The notes under the pieces were generated by a model that was given only the letters and a program-made list of their open reading frames with translations, searched no databases and had not been told where the DNA came from. Positions 7,801 to 16,745 of a stretch of DNA of 64,000 bases are shown here, piece by piece; position 1 is the stretch's first letter, and each line of letters begins with the position of its first letter. Source of the stretch: Thiofaba sp039822285 (lineage in GTDB: Bacteria > Pseudomonadota > Gammaproteobacteria > Halothiobacillales > Halothiobacillaceae). The position numbers were made by a program, and so were the translations under genes. The stretch covers positions 1 through 64,000 of the forward strand of contig NZ_JBAJEY010000002.1 of the NCBI RefSeq assembly GCF_039822285.1, written 5' to 3'.

Positions 7801-8585
7801 CCGCCTTCAACGACCCGCTCATCATCGCCGGCCGCGCCTACCAGTCCCGCCTGCTCACCGGCACCGGCAAATACAAGGACATGGAGGAGACCCGCCTGGC
7901 CACCGAGGCCGCCGGGGCGGAGATCATCACCGTAGCGGTGCGCCGGGTGAACCTTGGGCAGAACCCGAACGAGCCCAGCCTGCTCGACGTGCTGCCGCCC
8001 TCGAAATACACCCTGCTGCCCAACACCGCCGGCTGCTACACCGTGGACGATGCAGTGCGCACCTGCCGCCTGGCGCGCGAGCTTTTGGACGGACACGACC
8101 TGGTCAAGCTGGAGGTCCTGGGCGACCCCAAGACCCTCTACCCCGACGTCACCGCCACCCTGCAGGCCGCCGAGATCCTGGTGAAGGACGGCTTCAAGGT
8201 CATGGTCTACACCTCCGATGACCCCATCATCGCCAAGCGCCTGGAGGAGATCGGCTGCGTCGCGGTCATGCCGCTGGCCGCGCCGATCGGCTCGGGGCTC
8301 GGGGTGCAGAACAAGTACAACATCCTCACCATCGTCGAGAACGCCAAGGTGCCGATCATCGTCGATGCCGGGGTGGGTACCGCTTCGGATGCGGCGATCG
8401 CCATGGAACTTGGCTGTGACGGCGTGCTGATGAACACCGCCATCGCCGAGGCCAAGGACCCGGTGATGATGGCCGCGGCGATGAAACACGCGATCATCGC
8501 CGGACGGCTGGCCTACAAGGCCGGGCGCATGCCGCGCCGCCGCTTCGCCTCGGCCTCCTCGCCGACCGAGGGGCTGTTCTTCTGA
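7797..8585 (+). CDS. thiG: Thiazole synthase ThiG
   Basis: ThiG forms the thiazole phosphate moiety of thiamine from 1-deoxyxylulose 5-phosphate, dehydroglycine and ThiS thiocarboxylate. The 262-residue TIM barrel has the Schiff-base lysine in LVKLEVLGD, PIGSGLGVQN and VDAGVGTASDAA. The partner thiS is usually adjacent but is not present here. It overlaps ygfZ by 4 bases and trmB by 1 base. I see no TPP riboswitch upstream. Confidence 0.97.
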   Translation: MTAFNDPLIIAGRAYQSRLLTGTGKYKDMEETRLATEAAGAEIITVAVRRVNLGQNPNEPSLLDVLPPSKYTLLPNTAGCYTVDDAVRTCRLARELLDGHDLVKLEVLGDPKTLYPDVTATLQAAEILVKDGFKVMVYTSDDPIIAKRLEEIGCVAVMPLAAPIGSGLGVQNKYNILTIVENAKVPIIVDAGVGTASDAAIAMELGCDGVLMNTAIAEAKDPVMMAAAMKHAIIAGRLAYKAGRMPRRRFASASSPTEGLFF

Positions 8586-9289
8586 TGAGCGAAGCGGCCG
8601 AGCACACGCCCCCCCGGCGAACCATCAAGAGCTTCGTCCGCCGCGAAGGCCGCCTGACGGTCGGCCAGCAGCGCGCGCTGGACGAGCTTCTGCCGCGCTT
8701 TGGCCTGCCCGCAGGCGAGGGGCCGATCGACCTTGCCGCCCTGTTCGGCAACGACCACCCGGTGACGCTGGAGATCGGCTTCGGCAACGGCGAGTCGCTC
8801 GCGGCCATGGCCGCAACGGCCCCCGAGCTGAACTTCCTTGGCGTGGAGGTGCACCGCCCCGGCGTCGGCCACCTGCTGCAACTCATCGAGCAGAAGGGCC
8901 TGACCAACGTGCGCGTGGCGAACACGGATGCGGTGGATCTGTTGAAGCAGCGCATCCCCGAGGCTAGTCTCGACCGCCTGCTGCTGTTCTTCCCCGACCC
9001 CTGGCACAAGAGCCGCCATCACAAGCGCCGCATCGTGCAGCCGGGCTTTGCCGAGTTGGTCGCCTCGCGCCTCAAACCCGGCGGGCTGTGGCACCTGGCG
9101 ACCGACTGGGAGCCTTACGCCGAACACATGCGTGAGGTGCTGGAGGCCTCCCCCGCGTTCGAGAACGTGCACGGCCCTGGCGCCTTCGCCCCGACCCGGC
9201 CGGCCTGGCGGCCGGAGACCAAGTTCGAGCGTCGCGGCCTCAAGCTTGGACACGGCGTCTGGGATCTGCTCTACACACGCAGGGCCTGA
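8585..9289 (+). CDS. trmB: tRNA (guanine-N7-)-methyltransferase TrmB
   Basis: TrmB makes m7G46 in the variable loop of tRNAs using S-adenosylmethionine. The 234-residue protein has the SAM site LEIGFGNGESL (about residues 61-71), FPDPWHKSRHHKRRIV (about residues 137-152) and the C-terminal TKFERRG motif. The start codon overlaps the thiG stop (TGATG), and thiG-trmB adjacency is common in gammaproteobacteria. Confidence 0.97.
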   Translation: MSEAAEHTPPRRTIKSFVRREGRLTVGQQRALDELLPRFGLPAGEGPIDLAALFGNDHPVTLEIGFGNGESLAAMAATAPELNFLGVEVHRPGVGHLLQLIEQKGLTNVRVANTDAVDLLKQRIPEASLDRLLLFFPDPWHKSRHHKRRIVQPGFAELVASRLKPGGLWHLATDWEPYAEHMREVLEASPAFENVHGPGAFAPTRPAWRPETKFERRGLKLGHGVWDLLYTRRA

Positions 9290-9311
9290 CCGTCCCCCTT
9301 CGCCACCGTCT

Positions 9312-9340
9312 TTGTCAAGCGGGGAACAAGGGCTTAGAAT
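9312..9340 (+). promoter_or_regulatory. Predicted sigma-70 promoter of the phosphoribulokinase gene
   Basis: TTGTCA at 9312-9317 and TAGAAT at 9335-9340 are separated by 17 bases. Transcription would start about 40 bases before the prk ATG, which itself has GGGAG 8 bases upstream. Confidence 0.6.
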
Positions 9341-9387
9341 CGGCCGGATTTTTTCCATTTCTCACCCTTGTCCCGGGAGACCCCTCC

Positions 9388-10275
9388 ATGTCCAAGAAGC
9401 ATCCCGTCGTCGCGGTGACCGGTTCCTCCGGCGCCGGCACCACGACCGTCAAGCGCGCCTTCGAGCAAATCTTCCGCCGCGAGAAGATCAACCCCGCCAT
9501 CATCGAGGGCGACAGCTTCCACAGCCTGAACCGCGTCGAGTTCCGCGAGGCCGTGAAGAAGGCCGAGGCCGAGGGCAACAACAACTTCAGCCACTTCGGA
9601 CCGGAAGCCAACCACTTCGACAAGCTGGCCGATCTGTTCAAGTCCTACGGCAAGGATGGCACCGGCAAGAAGCGCTACTACCTGCACAGCGACGAGGAAG
9701 CCGCCGAGCACAACGCCCGCCTGGGCACCAGCCTCAAGGCCGGCGAGTTCACCCCGTGGGAAGACATCCCCGAAGGCACCGACCTGCTGTTCTATGAAGG
9801 CCTGCACGGCCTGGTGAAGACCGACACGGTGGATGTCGCCCAGCACGTCGACCTGGGCGTGGGCGTGGTCCCGGTGGTCAACCTGGAGTGGATCCAGAAG
9901 ATCCACCGCGACAACAAGGAGCGCGGCTACTCCGCCGAAGCGATCGTGGACACCATCCTGCGTCGCATGCCGGACTACATCAACTACGTGACCCCGCAGT
10001 TCTCGCGCACCGACGTGAACTTCCAGCGTGTGGCCACTGTGGACACCTCCAACCCGTTCATCGCCCGCGACATCCCGACCCCGGACGAGAGCTTCGTGGT
10101 GATCCGCTTCCGCAACCCGAAGCGCGCGGATTTCCCGTACCTGCTGTCCATGATCCCGGGTTCCTTCATGTCCCGTCCGAACACCATCGTGGTTCCGGGC
10201 GGCAAGATGGGCTTCGCCATGGAGCTGATCCTGGCCCCGATGATCCATCAGCTGATCGAAGGCCGCGGCAAGTAA
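9388..10275 (+). CDS. prk: Phosphoribulokinase
   Basis: Phosphoribulokinase makes ribulose 1,5-bisphosphate from ribulose 5-phosphate and ATP, feeding RuBisCO in the Calvin-Benson cycle. The 295-residue protein has the proteobacterial (class I) form: P-loop GSSGAGTTT (residues 12-20), IIEGDSFHSLNR, FYEGLHG and VDLGVGVVPVVNLEWIQK. The gene stands alone, with its own promoter (9312-9340) and a terminator (10299-10321). No RuBisCO genes are in this window. Codon use is strongly biased, as expected for a highly expressed gene. Its presence is the main reason to infer autotrophy. Confidence 0.97.
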   Translation: MSKKHPVVAVTGSSGAGTTTVKRAFEQIFRREKINPAIIEGDSFHSLNRVEFREAVKKAEAEGNNNFSHFGPEANHFDKLADLFKSYGKDGTGKKRYYLHSDEEAAEHNARLGTSLKAGEFTPWEDIPEGTDLLFYEGLHGLVKTDTVDVAQHVDLGVGVVPVVNLEWIQKIHRDNKERGYSAEAIVDTILRRMPDYINYVTPQFSRTDVNFQRVATVDTSNPFIARDIPTPDESFVVIRFRNPKRADFPYLLSMIPGSFMSRPNTIVVPGGKMGFAMELILAPMIHQLIEGRGK

Positions 10276-10298
10276 TTTCCGCCCCTTCTGGAAAACGA

Positions 10299-10321
10299 CC
10301 CCGGCCTGGCCGGGGTTTTTT
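10299..10321 (+). terminator. Rho-independent terminator after prk
   Basis: CCCCGGCC and GGCCGGGG form a tight GC hairpin followed by six T residues (10316-10321), 24 bases after the prk stop. The aroE start follows immediately. Confidence 0.92.
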
Positions 10322-10333
10322 ATGGAGCCCTCC

Positions 10334-11158
10334 ATGACGCCCGACCGCTACGCCGTCATCGGCAACCCCATCGCCCACAGCAAGTCCCCCTTCATCCACA
10401 CCCTGTTCGCAGAGCAGACCGGACAGGCGATGACCTACGAGCGCATCCTCGCCCCCCTGGATGGCTTCCGCGAGACGGTGCTGCGCTTTCGTGCCGAAGG
10501 CGGGCGGGGGATGAACGTCACCGTGCCATTCAAGCTCGAGGCGGCTGAACTCTGCGACCGCCTGAGCGGGCGCGCGGCCCGCGCCGGGGCGGTCAACACG
10601 CTCATCTTCCATGCGGACGGGACGATCGAGGGCGACAACACCGACGGCGCGGGCCTGGTGCGCGACCTGCTCGGCCATGGGGTACCGCTTGAGGGCCAGC
10701 GTGTGCTGATCCTTGGTGCCGGCGGGGCGGTGCGCGGCGTGCTCGCCCCACTCCTGGCCGAGCGGCCCGCTGCGCTGGTCATCGCCAACCGCACCGCCGA
10801 CAAGGCCGAGCAGCTCGCCGCCGACTTCGCCGACCTGGGGCCGGTGCACGGCTGCGGGTTCGAGGCCCTCGCGGGGCCGTTCGATCTCATCATCAACGGC
10901 ACCTCAGCCAGCCTCACCGGTGAGCTGCCGCCGCTGCCCGACGACCTTCTGGGGAAAGGGGCGGTGGCCTACGACATGGCCTACGGCAGCGAGCCCACAC
11001 CCTTCCAGCGCTGGGCGCAGGCCCACGGCGCCCGGCTTGCGCTGGATGGACTGGGGATGCTGGTCGAGCAGGCGGCGGAGAGCTTCTACCGCTGGCGCGG
11101 GGTGCGCCCGGATACCGCCCCGGTGCGCCAGGCCCTGGGCGCCAGTCACACCGCCTGA
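10334..11158 (+). CDS. aroE: Shikimate dehydrogenase (NADP+)
   Basis: AroE reduces 3-dehydroshikimate to shikimate in aromatic amino acid synthesis. The 274-residue protein has the substrate-binding NPIAHSKSP (residues 10-18), the catalytic lysine in NVTVPFK, the DNTDGAG motif and the Rossmann loop LILGAGGAVRG. The ATG at 10334 has GGAG 6 bases upstream; the in-frame ATG at 10322 touches the terminator U-tract and lacks a ribosome site. It lies directly behind the prk terminator. Confidence 0.96.
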   Translation: MTPDRYAVIGNPIAHSKSPFIHTLFAEQTGQAMTYERILAPLDGFRETVLRFRAEGGRGMNVTVPFKLEAAELCDRLSGRAARAGAVNTLIFHADGTIEGDNTDGAGLVRDLLGHGVPLEGQRVLILGAGGAVRGVLAPLLAERPAALVIANRTADKAEQLAADFADLGPVHGCGFEALAGPFDLIINGTSASLTGELPPLPDDLLGKGAVAYDMAYGSEPTPFQRWAQAHGARLALDGLGMLVEQAAESFYRWRGVRPDTAPVRQALGASHTA

Positions 11159-11177
11159 GGGCGCCCCCAACCGAGGG

Positions 11178-11305
11178 GTCGCGCCGGGGGCGGCGCTCCT
11201 ACGCCACGGGGTAGGAGTCCCCCGACCGATGATCCGGCGCCCGTTCGTGGCGCGCGCGTTGCCACCACGGCCTGGGGTGTAGGAGGCCCGCCCCCCGGGC
11301 CGATT
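11178..11305. repeat. REP pair downstream of aroE
   Basis: An inverted unit (TCGCGCCGGGGGCGGCGCTC, 11178-11202) and a direct unit (GTAGGAGGCCCGCCCCCCGG, 11279-11305) bracket about 75 bases of unassigned sequence. Confidence 0.85.
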
Positions 11306-11332
11306 CACCCGCGTCGGTGACCGTGCAGCAGC

Positions 11333-11352
11333 GCATTCAGCTTGCATTAAGC
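11333..11352 (+). promoter_or_regulatory. Candidate response-regulator site: 11-bp-spaced direct repeat
   Basis: GCATTCAGC (11333-11341) and GCATTAAGC (11344-11352) are direct repeats with an 11-base period, one helical turn. This is the usual layout of OmpR/PhoB-family sites. It lies 23 bases before the efflux operon, which encodes an OmpR-type regulator at 16746, so autoregulation is plausible but inferred. Confidence 0.4.
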
Positions 11353-11374
11353 CTGCGCGTGCCACAATCAAGGC

Positions 11375-12574
11375 ATGAAACACCGTGCCTTGCTCATCCT
11401 GCTGCTCAGCCTTCCCGCCCTCGCCCTGGCCGAGGACAGGATCGGGCTGGCCGACGCCCTGCGCCAGGCCTTGCCGCAGGCCCCCGAACAGGCCCTGGTG
11501 GAGGCTCGCCAGGGTGAAGCGCAGGCTATCCAGGCGCAAGCCGAGGGCCCCCTCGCGGCGCCCCCCGCACTCGTCCTGGGATCGCAGGGCGGGCGCGACC
11601 AAGGCGGCTTTGGCGAATACCGCGAATGGAGCGCGGGGGTCGAGCTGCCGCTCTGGCGCTCCGGCCAGGCCGATGCCCAAGGCCGCCTGGCCAGCCGCAT
11701 CGACGGCCAGGCACGCGAGGATCAGCGCCTGATCGCCTGGGAACTGGCCGGCCAGCTGCGCGAGGCGGCCTGGCAGGTCGCGCTGGCGGAGGCGGCGGTG
11801 GCCGCGCAGGAGGCGGCAAGTCAGGAGGCCCGCCAGGGGCAGGAGCGGTTAACCCGGCTGGTCGCCCTGGGCGAGCGCCCACGCGCCGACCTGGTCACCC
11901 TCGACGGCGTGCTGCTGGAGCTCGACACCCAGCTGGAGGTGGCGCATGCCGAGTTGCGTCAGGCCCTGGCGACCTGGCGGCGGGTCAGCCGGCAGGAGGC
12001 CCCGCCGACCGTGACGGCGGAGGCCTTGACCACCGAACGCCCCCTCGATGAGCTCCCCCCGTGGACCCAGGCCCGCCAAAGCCTGGAGCGCGCGCGCGCC
12101 GAACGGGAAACCGGCGTGCTGGCGGCCAAGGGCACGCCCGCGCTCGGCCTCATGGCCCGGCATGAACAATCCCCGGACAGTCCGACGCGGGAGGCCCTTG
12201 CCCTCAACCTGAGCCTGCCCCTGCCGTGGGAGCGTCACCGCCAGGCCGCCGAGGCCGCCCTGCGCTATGCCGAGACAGAGGCGGCGGTGCGTCTCGAGCG
12301 GCTGGCGCGGGAATGGCAGGGGCAACGCCAGCAGGCCGCCCTGGGGCTGGAAGCCGCGCGCAAGCAGGCCGAGCTGGTGCAGCGCCGCGCCCAGTCCGCG
12401 CGCGAGGAGCTGCGGCTTGCCGGGCGGCGACTGGAGGAGGGGGAGATGGACACCCTCGATTACGTCAACGTAATGCGGCGGACCTTCGAGGCCGAGCGCG
12501 CGGCGCGCCTGGGCCAGCTTGAGGTCGGCCGCTGGATTGCACGCTTCAACCAGGCCCAAGGCGTCTTGCCATGA
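11375..12574 (+). CDS. TolC-family outer membrane factor of a heavy-metal RND efflux system (CzcC/CusC-like)
   Basis: The 399-residue protein has a signal peptide (MKHRALLILLLSLPALALA|ED) and long alanine/glutamine-rich helices with heptad-like patterns in two halves, as in the TolC alpha-barrel. It is expected to form the outer membrane exit duct. Its stop overlaps the start of the adaptor gene (ATGA), so the three pump genes are co-translated. No lipobox cysteine is seen, unlike many CusC proteins. It is rich in Arg/Glu/Ala and lacks obvious metal motifs. Confidence 0.88.
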   Translation: MKHRALLILLLSLPALALAEDRIGLADALRQALPQAPEQALVEARQGEAQAIQAQAEGPLAAPPALVLGSQGGRDQGGFGEYREWSAGVELPLWRSGQADAQGRLASRIDGQAREDQRLIAWELAGQLREAAWQVALAEAAVAAQEAASQEARQGQERLTRLVALGERPRADLVTLDGVLLELDTQLEVAHAELRQALATWRRVSRQEAPPTVTAEALTTERPLDELPPWTQARQSLERARAERETGVLAAKGTPALGLMARHEQSPDSPTREALALNLSLPLPWERHRQAAEAALRYAETEAAVRLERLAREWQGQRQQAALGLEAARKQAELVQRRAQSAREELRLAGRRLEEGEMDTLDYVNVMRRTFEAERAARLGQLEVGRWIARFNQAQGVLP

Positions 12575-13653
12575 ACCTTCGCTCCCTGCTCACCGGACTG
12601 GCCCTCTTGGGCTGCTCGGCCCTTGCCCTGGCGGGCGAGACCCTCGAGCTCGAGCTGACCCCCGCCCAGATCGAATCCCTTGGGCTGCGCTTCGCCGCCC
12701 CCGTCCCGGCCACCTCGGCCTCGGGCAGTGCCTGGCCGGGGACGGTGCTGCTGCCGCCAGATGGGCACGAGTTGCTGATCGCCCCCCTGCCCGGCCGGGT
12801 GGTGCGCGTGCACGCAAGTAGCGGCGAGGTGGTGCAGGCCGGGCAGCCGCTTCTGACCCTCTACAGTCCGACGCTGGTGCAACTGGTGCAGGATTACCTG
12901 CGCGCGCAGGCCAGCGAGGATCTGGCCCGGCAGACCCTGACCCGCGAGCAGCGCCTGGTGCGCGAGGGGATCGGGGTCGAGCGCCGTCTGCGGGAGGCCG
13001 AGATCGGGCTGCGCCAGGCCCAGGCGGAAAGCCAGGGTCTGGCCGCGCGCCTGAAGCTCGCCGGACTCGACCCACGCCAGACCCTTCAGGGCAAGGTCGT
13101 CTCCGAGCTGGTCGTGCGCGCCCCCCGTGCGGGCAGCCTGCTGCTGCTGCACGCCACCCCCGGCGCCTGGCTGGACGAGGGGGCGGCCGCCGCCGAACTG
13201 GGCTACACCGAACGCCGCTGGGTGGAGGCCGAGCTGCCGCTCGAGCAGGTGGGGCAGGTGCAGCCGGGGCAGCGGGCCGAGATCCAGCCCGGAGCCATGG
13301 CCGGCCGGGTCCTGGCCGTGGCCCTGACCGCCGAGGCCCAGCGCCAGACCGTGCGGGTACGCATCGAACTCGATCAGGGCGGCACGCTGCGCCCGGGCCA
13401 GCGCGTGCAGGTGCGCTTCGATGAAACCGGTCTCCTCTGGCGGGTGCCGGGCAGCGCGCTGGTGAACCTCGATGGCAACGAGGTGGTCTTCGTGCAACGC
13501 CGGGAAGGCCTGCTGCCCCGGCCCGTCGTGCTGCGCGGCCGAAGCGGGGAGGCCGCCTTGGTCGAGGGTGCCCTGTCGGCGGAGGATCGCGTCGTCACCC
13601 TGGGGGCCATGGCGCTCAAGGCCGCCTGGCAGGCCCAGCATGAGGCGAAATGA
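12571..13653 (+). CDS. Periplasmic adaptor (membrane fusion protein), CzcB/CusB-like
   Basis: The 360-residue protein has a signal sequence ending near LLGCSALALAG, which could also be read as a lipobox. A biotinyl-lipoyl-like segment follows (APLPGRVVRVHASSGEVVQAGQPLLTLYS), then a helical hairpin (about residues 105-170) and beta-barrel domains (GQRAEIQPGAMAGRVLAV). Adaptors of this kind bridge the inner-membrane pump and the outer membrane channel. It overlaps both neighbours by 4 bases. The N-terminal metal-binding Met residues known in CusB are not apparent. Confidence 0.92.
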   Translation: MNLRSLLTGLALLGCSALALAGETLELELTPAQIESLGLRFAAPVPATSASGSAWPGTVLLPPDGHELLIAPLPGRVVRVHASSGEVVQAGQPLLTLYSPTLVQLVQDYLRAQASEDLARQTLTREQRLVREGIGVERRLREAEIGLRQAQAESQGLAARLKLAGLDPRQTLQGKVVSELVVRAPRAGSLLLLHATPGAWLDEGAAAAELGYTERRWVEAELPLEQVGQVQPGQRAEIQPGAMAGRVLAVALTAEAQRQTVRVRIELDQGGTLRPGQRVQVRFDETGLLWRVPGSALVNLDGNEVVFVQRREGLLPRPVVLRGRSGEAALVEGALSAEDRVVTLGAMALKAAWQAQHEAK

Positions 13654-16600
13654 TGCTCGACGCGCTCATTGACCTCGCCCTGCGCCGGCGCCTGCTGACC
13701 CTGATCCTCGGGGCGGTCTTGGCGGCGCTGGGCACGTACGCCATGCTGAACCTGCCGATCGACGCCTTTCCGGACGTCTCCGCGCCGCAGGTGAAGATCA
13801 TTCTCAAGGTGCCGGGGCTGACGCCGGAGGAGATCGAGCGGCGGGTGACCATCCCCATCGAGACCGAGCTTTTAGGCCTGCCCAAACAGACCATGCTGCG
13901 CGCGGTGGCCAAGTATGGCCTGACCGACATCACCGTGGACTTCGCCGATGGCACCGATATCTACTGGGCCCGCCAGCAAGTGGCGGAGCGGCTGGCGAAT
14001 GTGATGGGCAGCCTGCCGGAGGGCGTGGAGGGGGGGCTTGCGCCGATCACCACGCCGCTTGGCGAGATGTTCATGTTCACCATCGAGGGGCCGCAGTCGC
14101 TGGAGGAGCGCCGCGCCCTGCTTGACTGGGTGATCCGCCCCGCCCTGCGCACCGTGCCCGGGGTGGCGGACGTGAACGCCCTCGGCGGACGGGTGGCGAC
14201 CTTCGAGGTCGCCCCCGACCCCACGCGCATGGCCGCGCGCGGGGTGCGCATCGAGGATTTGCGCACCACCCTCATGAGCAACAACCGCAATGATGGCGCC
14301 GGCCGGCTGACCGCAGGCGAGGAGGCCCTGCTGGTACGGGTCATCGGCCGCGCCAGCAGCCTGGAGGATCTGACCAGCCTGCGCGTGCCGACCCGCGAGG
14401 GCGGCAGCGTGCGGGTGGACGAGGTGGCCGAGGTGCGCCTGGCCAGCCTCACCCGCAACGGCGGGGTGACCCGCAATGGTCAGGGCGAGACGGTGGAGGG
14501 CCTGGTGCTGGGGCTGCGGGGGGCGAACGCCCGGGCGGTGGTCGAGGGGGTCCGTGCACGCCTCGACGAGCTGGCGCCCAGCCTGCCGGAGGGCGTGCAC
14601 ATCGAGGTGTTCTACGACCGCGGCAATCTGGTCGATCAAGCCACCCACACCGTGAGCAAGGCCCTGATCGAGGCGGTGGTGCTGGTGGTCATCATGCTGG
14701 TGCTGTTTCTGGGCGAGGCACGGGCCGCCCTGGCCGTCGCGCTGATCCTGCCGCTGGCGGCGCTCGCCACCTTCCTCGCCATGCGTGAGCTTGGCATGAG
14801 CGCCAACCTGATGAGCCTCGGGGGGCTTGCGGTCGCGCTCGGCATGCTGGTCGACGCCGCGGTGGTGGTGGTGGAGAACATCGTCGCTCAGCTCGGTCAG
14901 CAGAATGGGCGCAGCCTGACCGACACCGTGCGTGCCGCCACCTTTGAGGTCGCCAAGCCGGTCGTAAGCGGCATGTTCATCATCGCCGCCGTGTTCCTGC
15001 CGCTGCTCACCCTGCAGGGGCTGGAGGGCAAGCTGTTTTCCCCCGTCGCGGTGACCATCATCATCGCCCTAGGCGCCTCGCTGCTCCTGTCCCTGACCTT
15101 CATCCCGGCACTCTCGGTCGGGCTACTCAAACCGGGCGCACACCATGAATCCCGCCTGGTGCGGGGATTGCACAAGGTGCATGATCCCGCCCTGCACTGG
15201 GCCCTCCGCCATCCACGCAGCCTGATGGGTGGAGTGCTGATCGGTGTGGTGATTGCGGCCCTGGCCCTCGCCCAGGCGGGCAAGACCTTCATGCCGACCA
15301 TGGACGAGGGCTCACTGATCCTGCAGCTGGAAAAACACCCGTCCATCGACCTGGATGCCTCGCTCGCCCTGGATCAGCGCGTGCAGCAGGCACTGCTTGC
15401 GCGGGTGCCGGAGATCGAGGCCATCATCGCCCGCGCAGGCAGCGACGAGTTGGGCCTCGACCCGATGGGCCTGAACCAGACCGACAGCTTCCTGGTGCTC
15501 AAGCCGCGTCACACCTGGAGCGTGCCCGACAAGGATGCCCTGATGGACCGCATCCGCACGGTGATGGAGGATTTCCCGGGGGTGACGTATGGCTTCACCC
15601 AGCCGATCCAGATGCGCGTCTCCGAGATGATCATCGGCGCGCGCGGCGATGTGGCCATCCGCCTGTTCGGCCCCGAGCTTTCCGTGCTGAACGAGAAGGC
15701 CGCCGCCATCGCCGCCACCCTAGAGGGCATCCCTGGCGCGGAGGACGTGTTCACCACCCAGGCCGAGGGCGTGCGCTACCTGACGGTGACGCTGAACCGC
15801 CCGGAACTCAACCGCCTGGGGCTCTCGGTGGACGAGGTGGCGAGCCTGTTGCGCGCCCAGCTGGAAGGCTTGCGGGTGGGCGAAATCCAGCAGGGGCTAC
15901 GCCGCATCCCGCTGATCCTCAAGGCCCCGGCGGGGCAGACGCCCGAAGATTTGGCCGCCCTGCCCGTGGTGTTGCCGGATGGGCAGCAGGTGAGCCTGGG
16001 CCAGCTCGCCCGGCTGGAAAACATCGATGGCCCGGTCTTGATTCAGCACGAGCAGGCGGCGCGCAACGTGGTCATCCTCTGCAATGTGCGCGGCCGCGAC
16101 CTCGCCGGCTTCGTGCAGGAAGCCCAGCAGAAGGTGGCGCAGGCCGTACCCCTGGAGCCGGGCTACCGCCTGACCTGGGGTGGCGAGTTCCAGAATCAGC
16201 AGCGCGCCATGCAGCGTCTTTCCATCGTGGTGCCCGCCGCCCTGCTGCTGATCCTTGGGATGCTGGCGGCGACCTTCGGCGGCCTGCGACCGGCCCTGCT
16301 GGTCATGGTCAACGTGCCGCTGGCCCTGATCGGTGGCGTCCTGGCCCTCTATCTTGCCGGGGAATATCTCTCCGTCCCGGCCTCGGTGGGCTTCATCGCC
16401 TTGCTCGGGATTGCCGTGCTCAACGGCGTGGTGCTGGTCAACACCTTCCTCCACCTGCGCGAGAATGGGCTGGATCTGCGCAGCACGGTGCTGGAAGGCA
16501 CCCGCCGCCGCCTGCGGCCGGTGATGATGACCGCCACCATCGCCGCCTTGGGGCTGGTGCCGCTGCTGTTCGCCCAGGGGCCGGGGGCCGAGATCCAGCG

Positions 16601-16718
16601 CCCGCTGGCGGTGGTGGTGATCGGCGGGCTGATCAGCTCCACCCTGCTGACCCTGATCCTGCTGCCGGTGCTGTACGAGCGTTTCGGTGAAGCTCGAAGC
16701 GCCACCCCATCGACCTGA
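13650..16718 (+). CDS. HME-RND heavy-metal efflux pump, CusA/CzcA family
   Basis: The 1022-residue inner-membrane proton antiporter has twelve predicted helices in two halves with large periplasmic loops. The FPDVSAPQVKI and IETELLGLPKQT segments are typical of the heavy-metal (HME) branch. In TM4, VALGMLVDAAVVVVEN keeps Asp402 and Glu409, needed for proton coupling. Alanine is found where zinc/cobalt CzcA pumps have the first aspartate (DFG...VDG...EN), a pattern nearer the Cu/Ag CusA type. Substrate is therefore uncertain, with monovalent copper or silver the first guess. It is followed by a regulator and sensor pair. Confidence 0.93.
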   Translation: MMLDALIDLALRRRLLTLILGAVLAALGTYAMLNLPIDAFPDVSAPQVKIILKVPGLTPEEIERRVTIPIETELLGLPKQTMLRAVAKYGLTDITVDFADGTDIYWARQQVAERLANVMGSLPEGVEGGLAPITTPLGEMFMFTIEGPQSLEERRALLDWVIRPALRTVPGVADVNALGGRVATFEVAPDPTRMAARGVRIEDLRTTLMSNNRNDGAGRLTAGEEALLVRVIGRASSLEDLTSLRVPTREGGSVRVDEVAEVRLASLTRNGGVTRNGQGETVEGLVLGLRGANARAVVEGVRARLDELAPSLPEGVHIEVFYDRGNLVDQATHTVSKALIEAVVLVVIMLVLFLGEARAALAVALILPLAALATFLAMRELGMSANLMSLGGLAVALGMLVDAAVVVVENIVAQLGQQNGRSLTDTVRAATFEVAKPVVSGMFIIAAVFLPLLTLQGLEGKLFSPVAVTIIIALGASLLLSLTFIPALSVGLLKPGAHHESRLVRGLHKVHDPALHWALRHPRSLMGGVLIGVVIAALALAQAGKTFMPTMDEGSLILQLEKHPSIDLDASLALDQRVQQALLARVPEIEAIIARAGSDELGLDPMGLNQTDSFLVLKPRHTWSVPDKDALMDRIRTVMEDFPGVTYGFTQPIQMRVSEMIIGARGDVAIRLFGPELSVLNEKAAAIAATLEGIPGAEDVFTTQAEGVRYLTVTLNRPELNRLGLSVDEVASLLRAQLEGLRVGEIQQGLRRIPLILKAPAGQTPEDLAALPVVLPDGQQVSLGQLARLENIDGPVLIQHEQAARNVVILCNVRGRDLAGFVQEAQQKVAQAVPLEPGYRLTWGGEFQNQQRAMQRLSIVVPAALLLILGMLAATFGGLRPALLVMVNVPLALIGGVLALYLAGEYLSVPASVGFIALLGIAVLNGVVLVNTFLHLRENGLDLRSTVLEGTRRRLRPVMMTATIAALGLVPLLFAQGPGAEIQRPLAVVVIGGLISSTLLTLILLPVLYERFGEARSATPST

Positions 16719-16745
16719 CGCCCGTTTTGCGCCACCATCCGTGGC

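Noticed and set aside
7797..9289. TPP riboswitch before thiG
   Set aside because: thiG overlaps ygfZ by 4 bases and no THI-box-like sequence was seen upstream of ygfZ.
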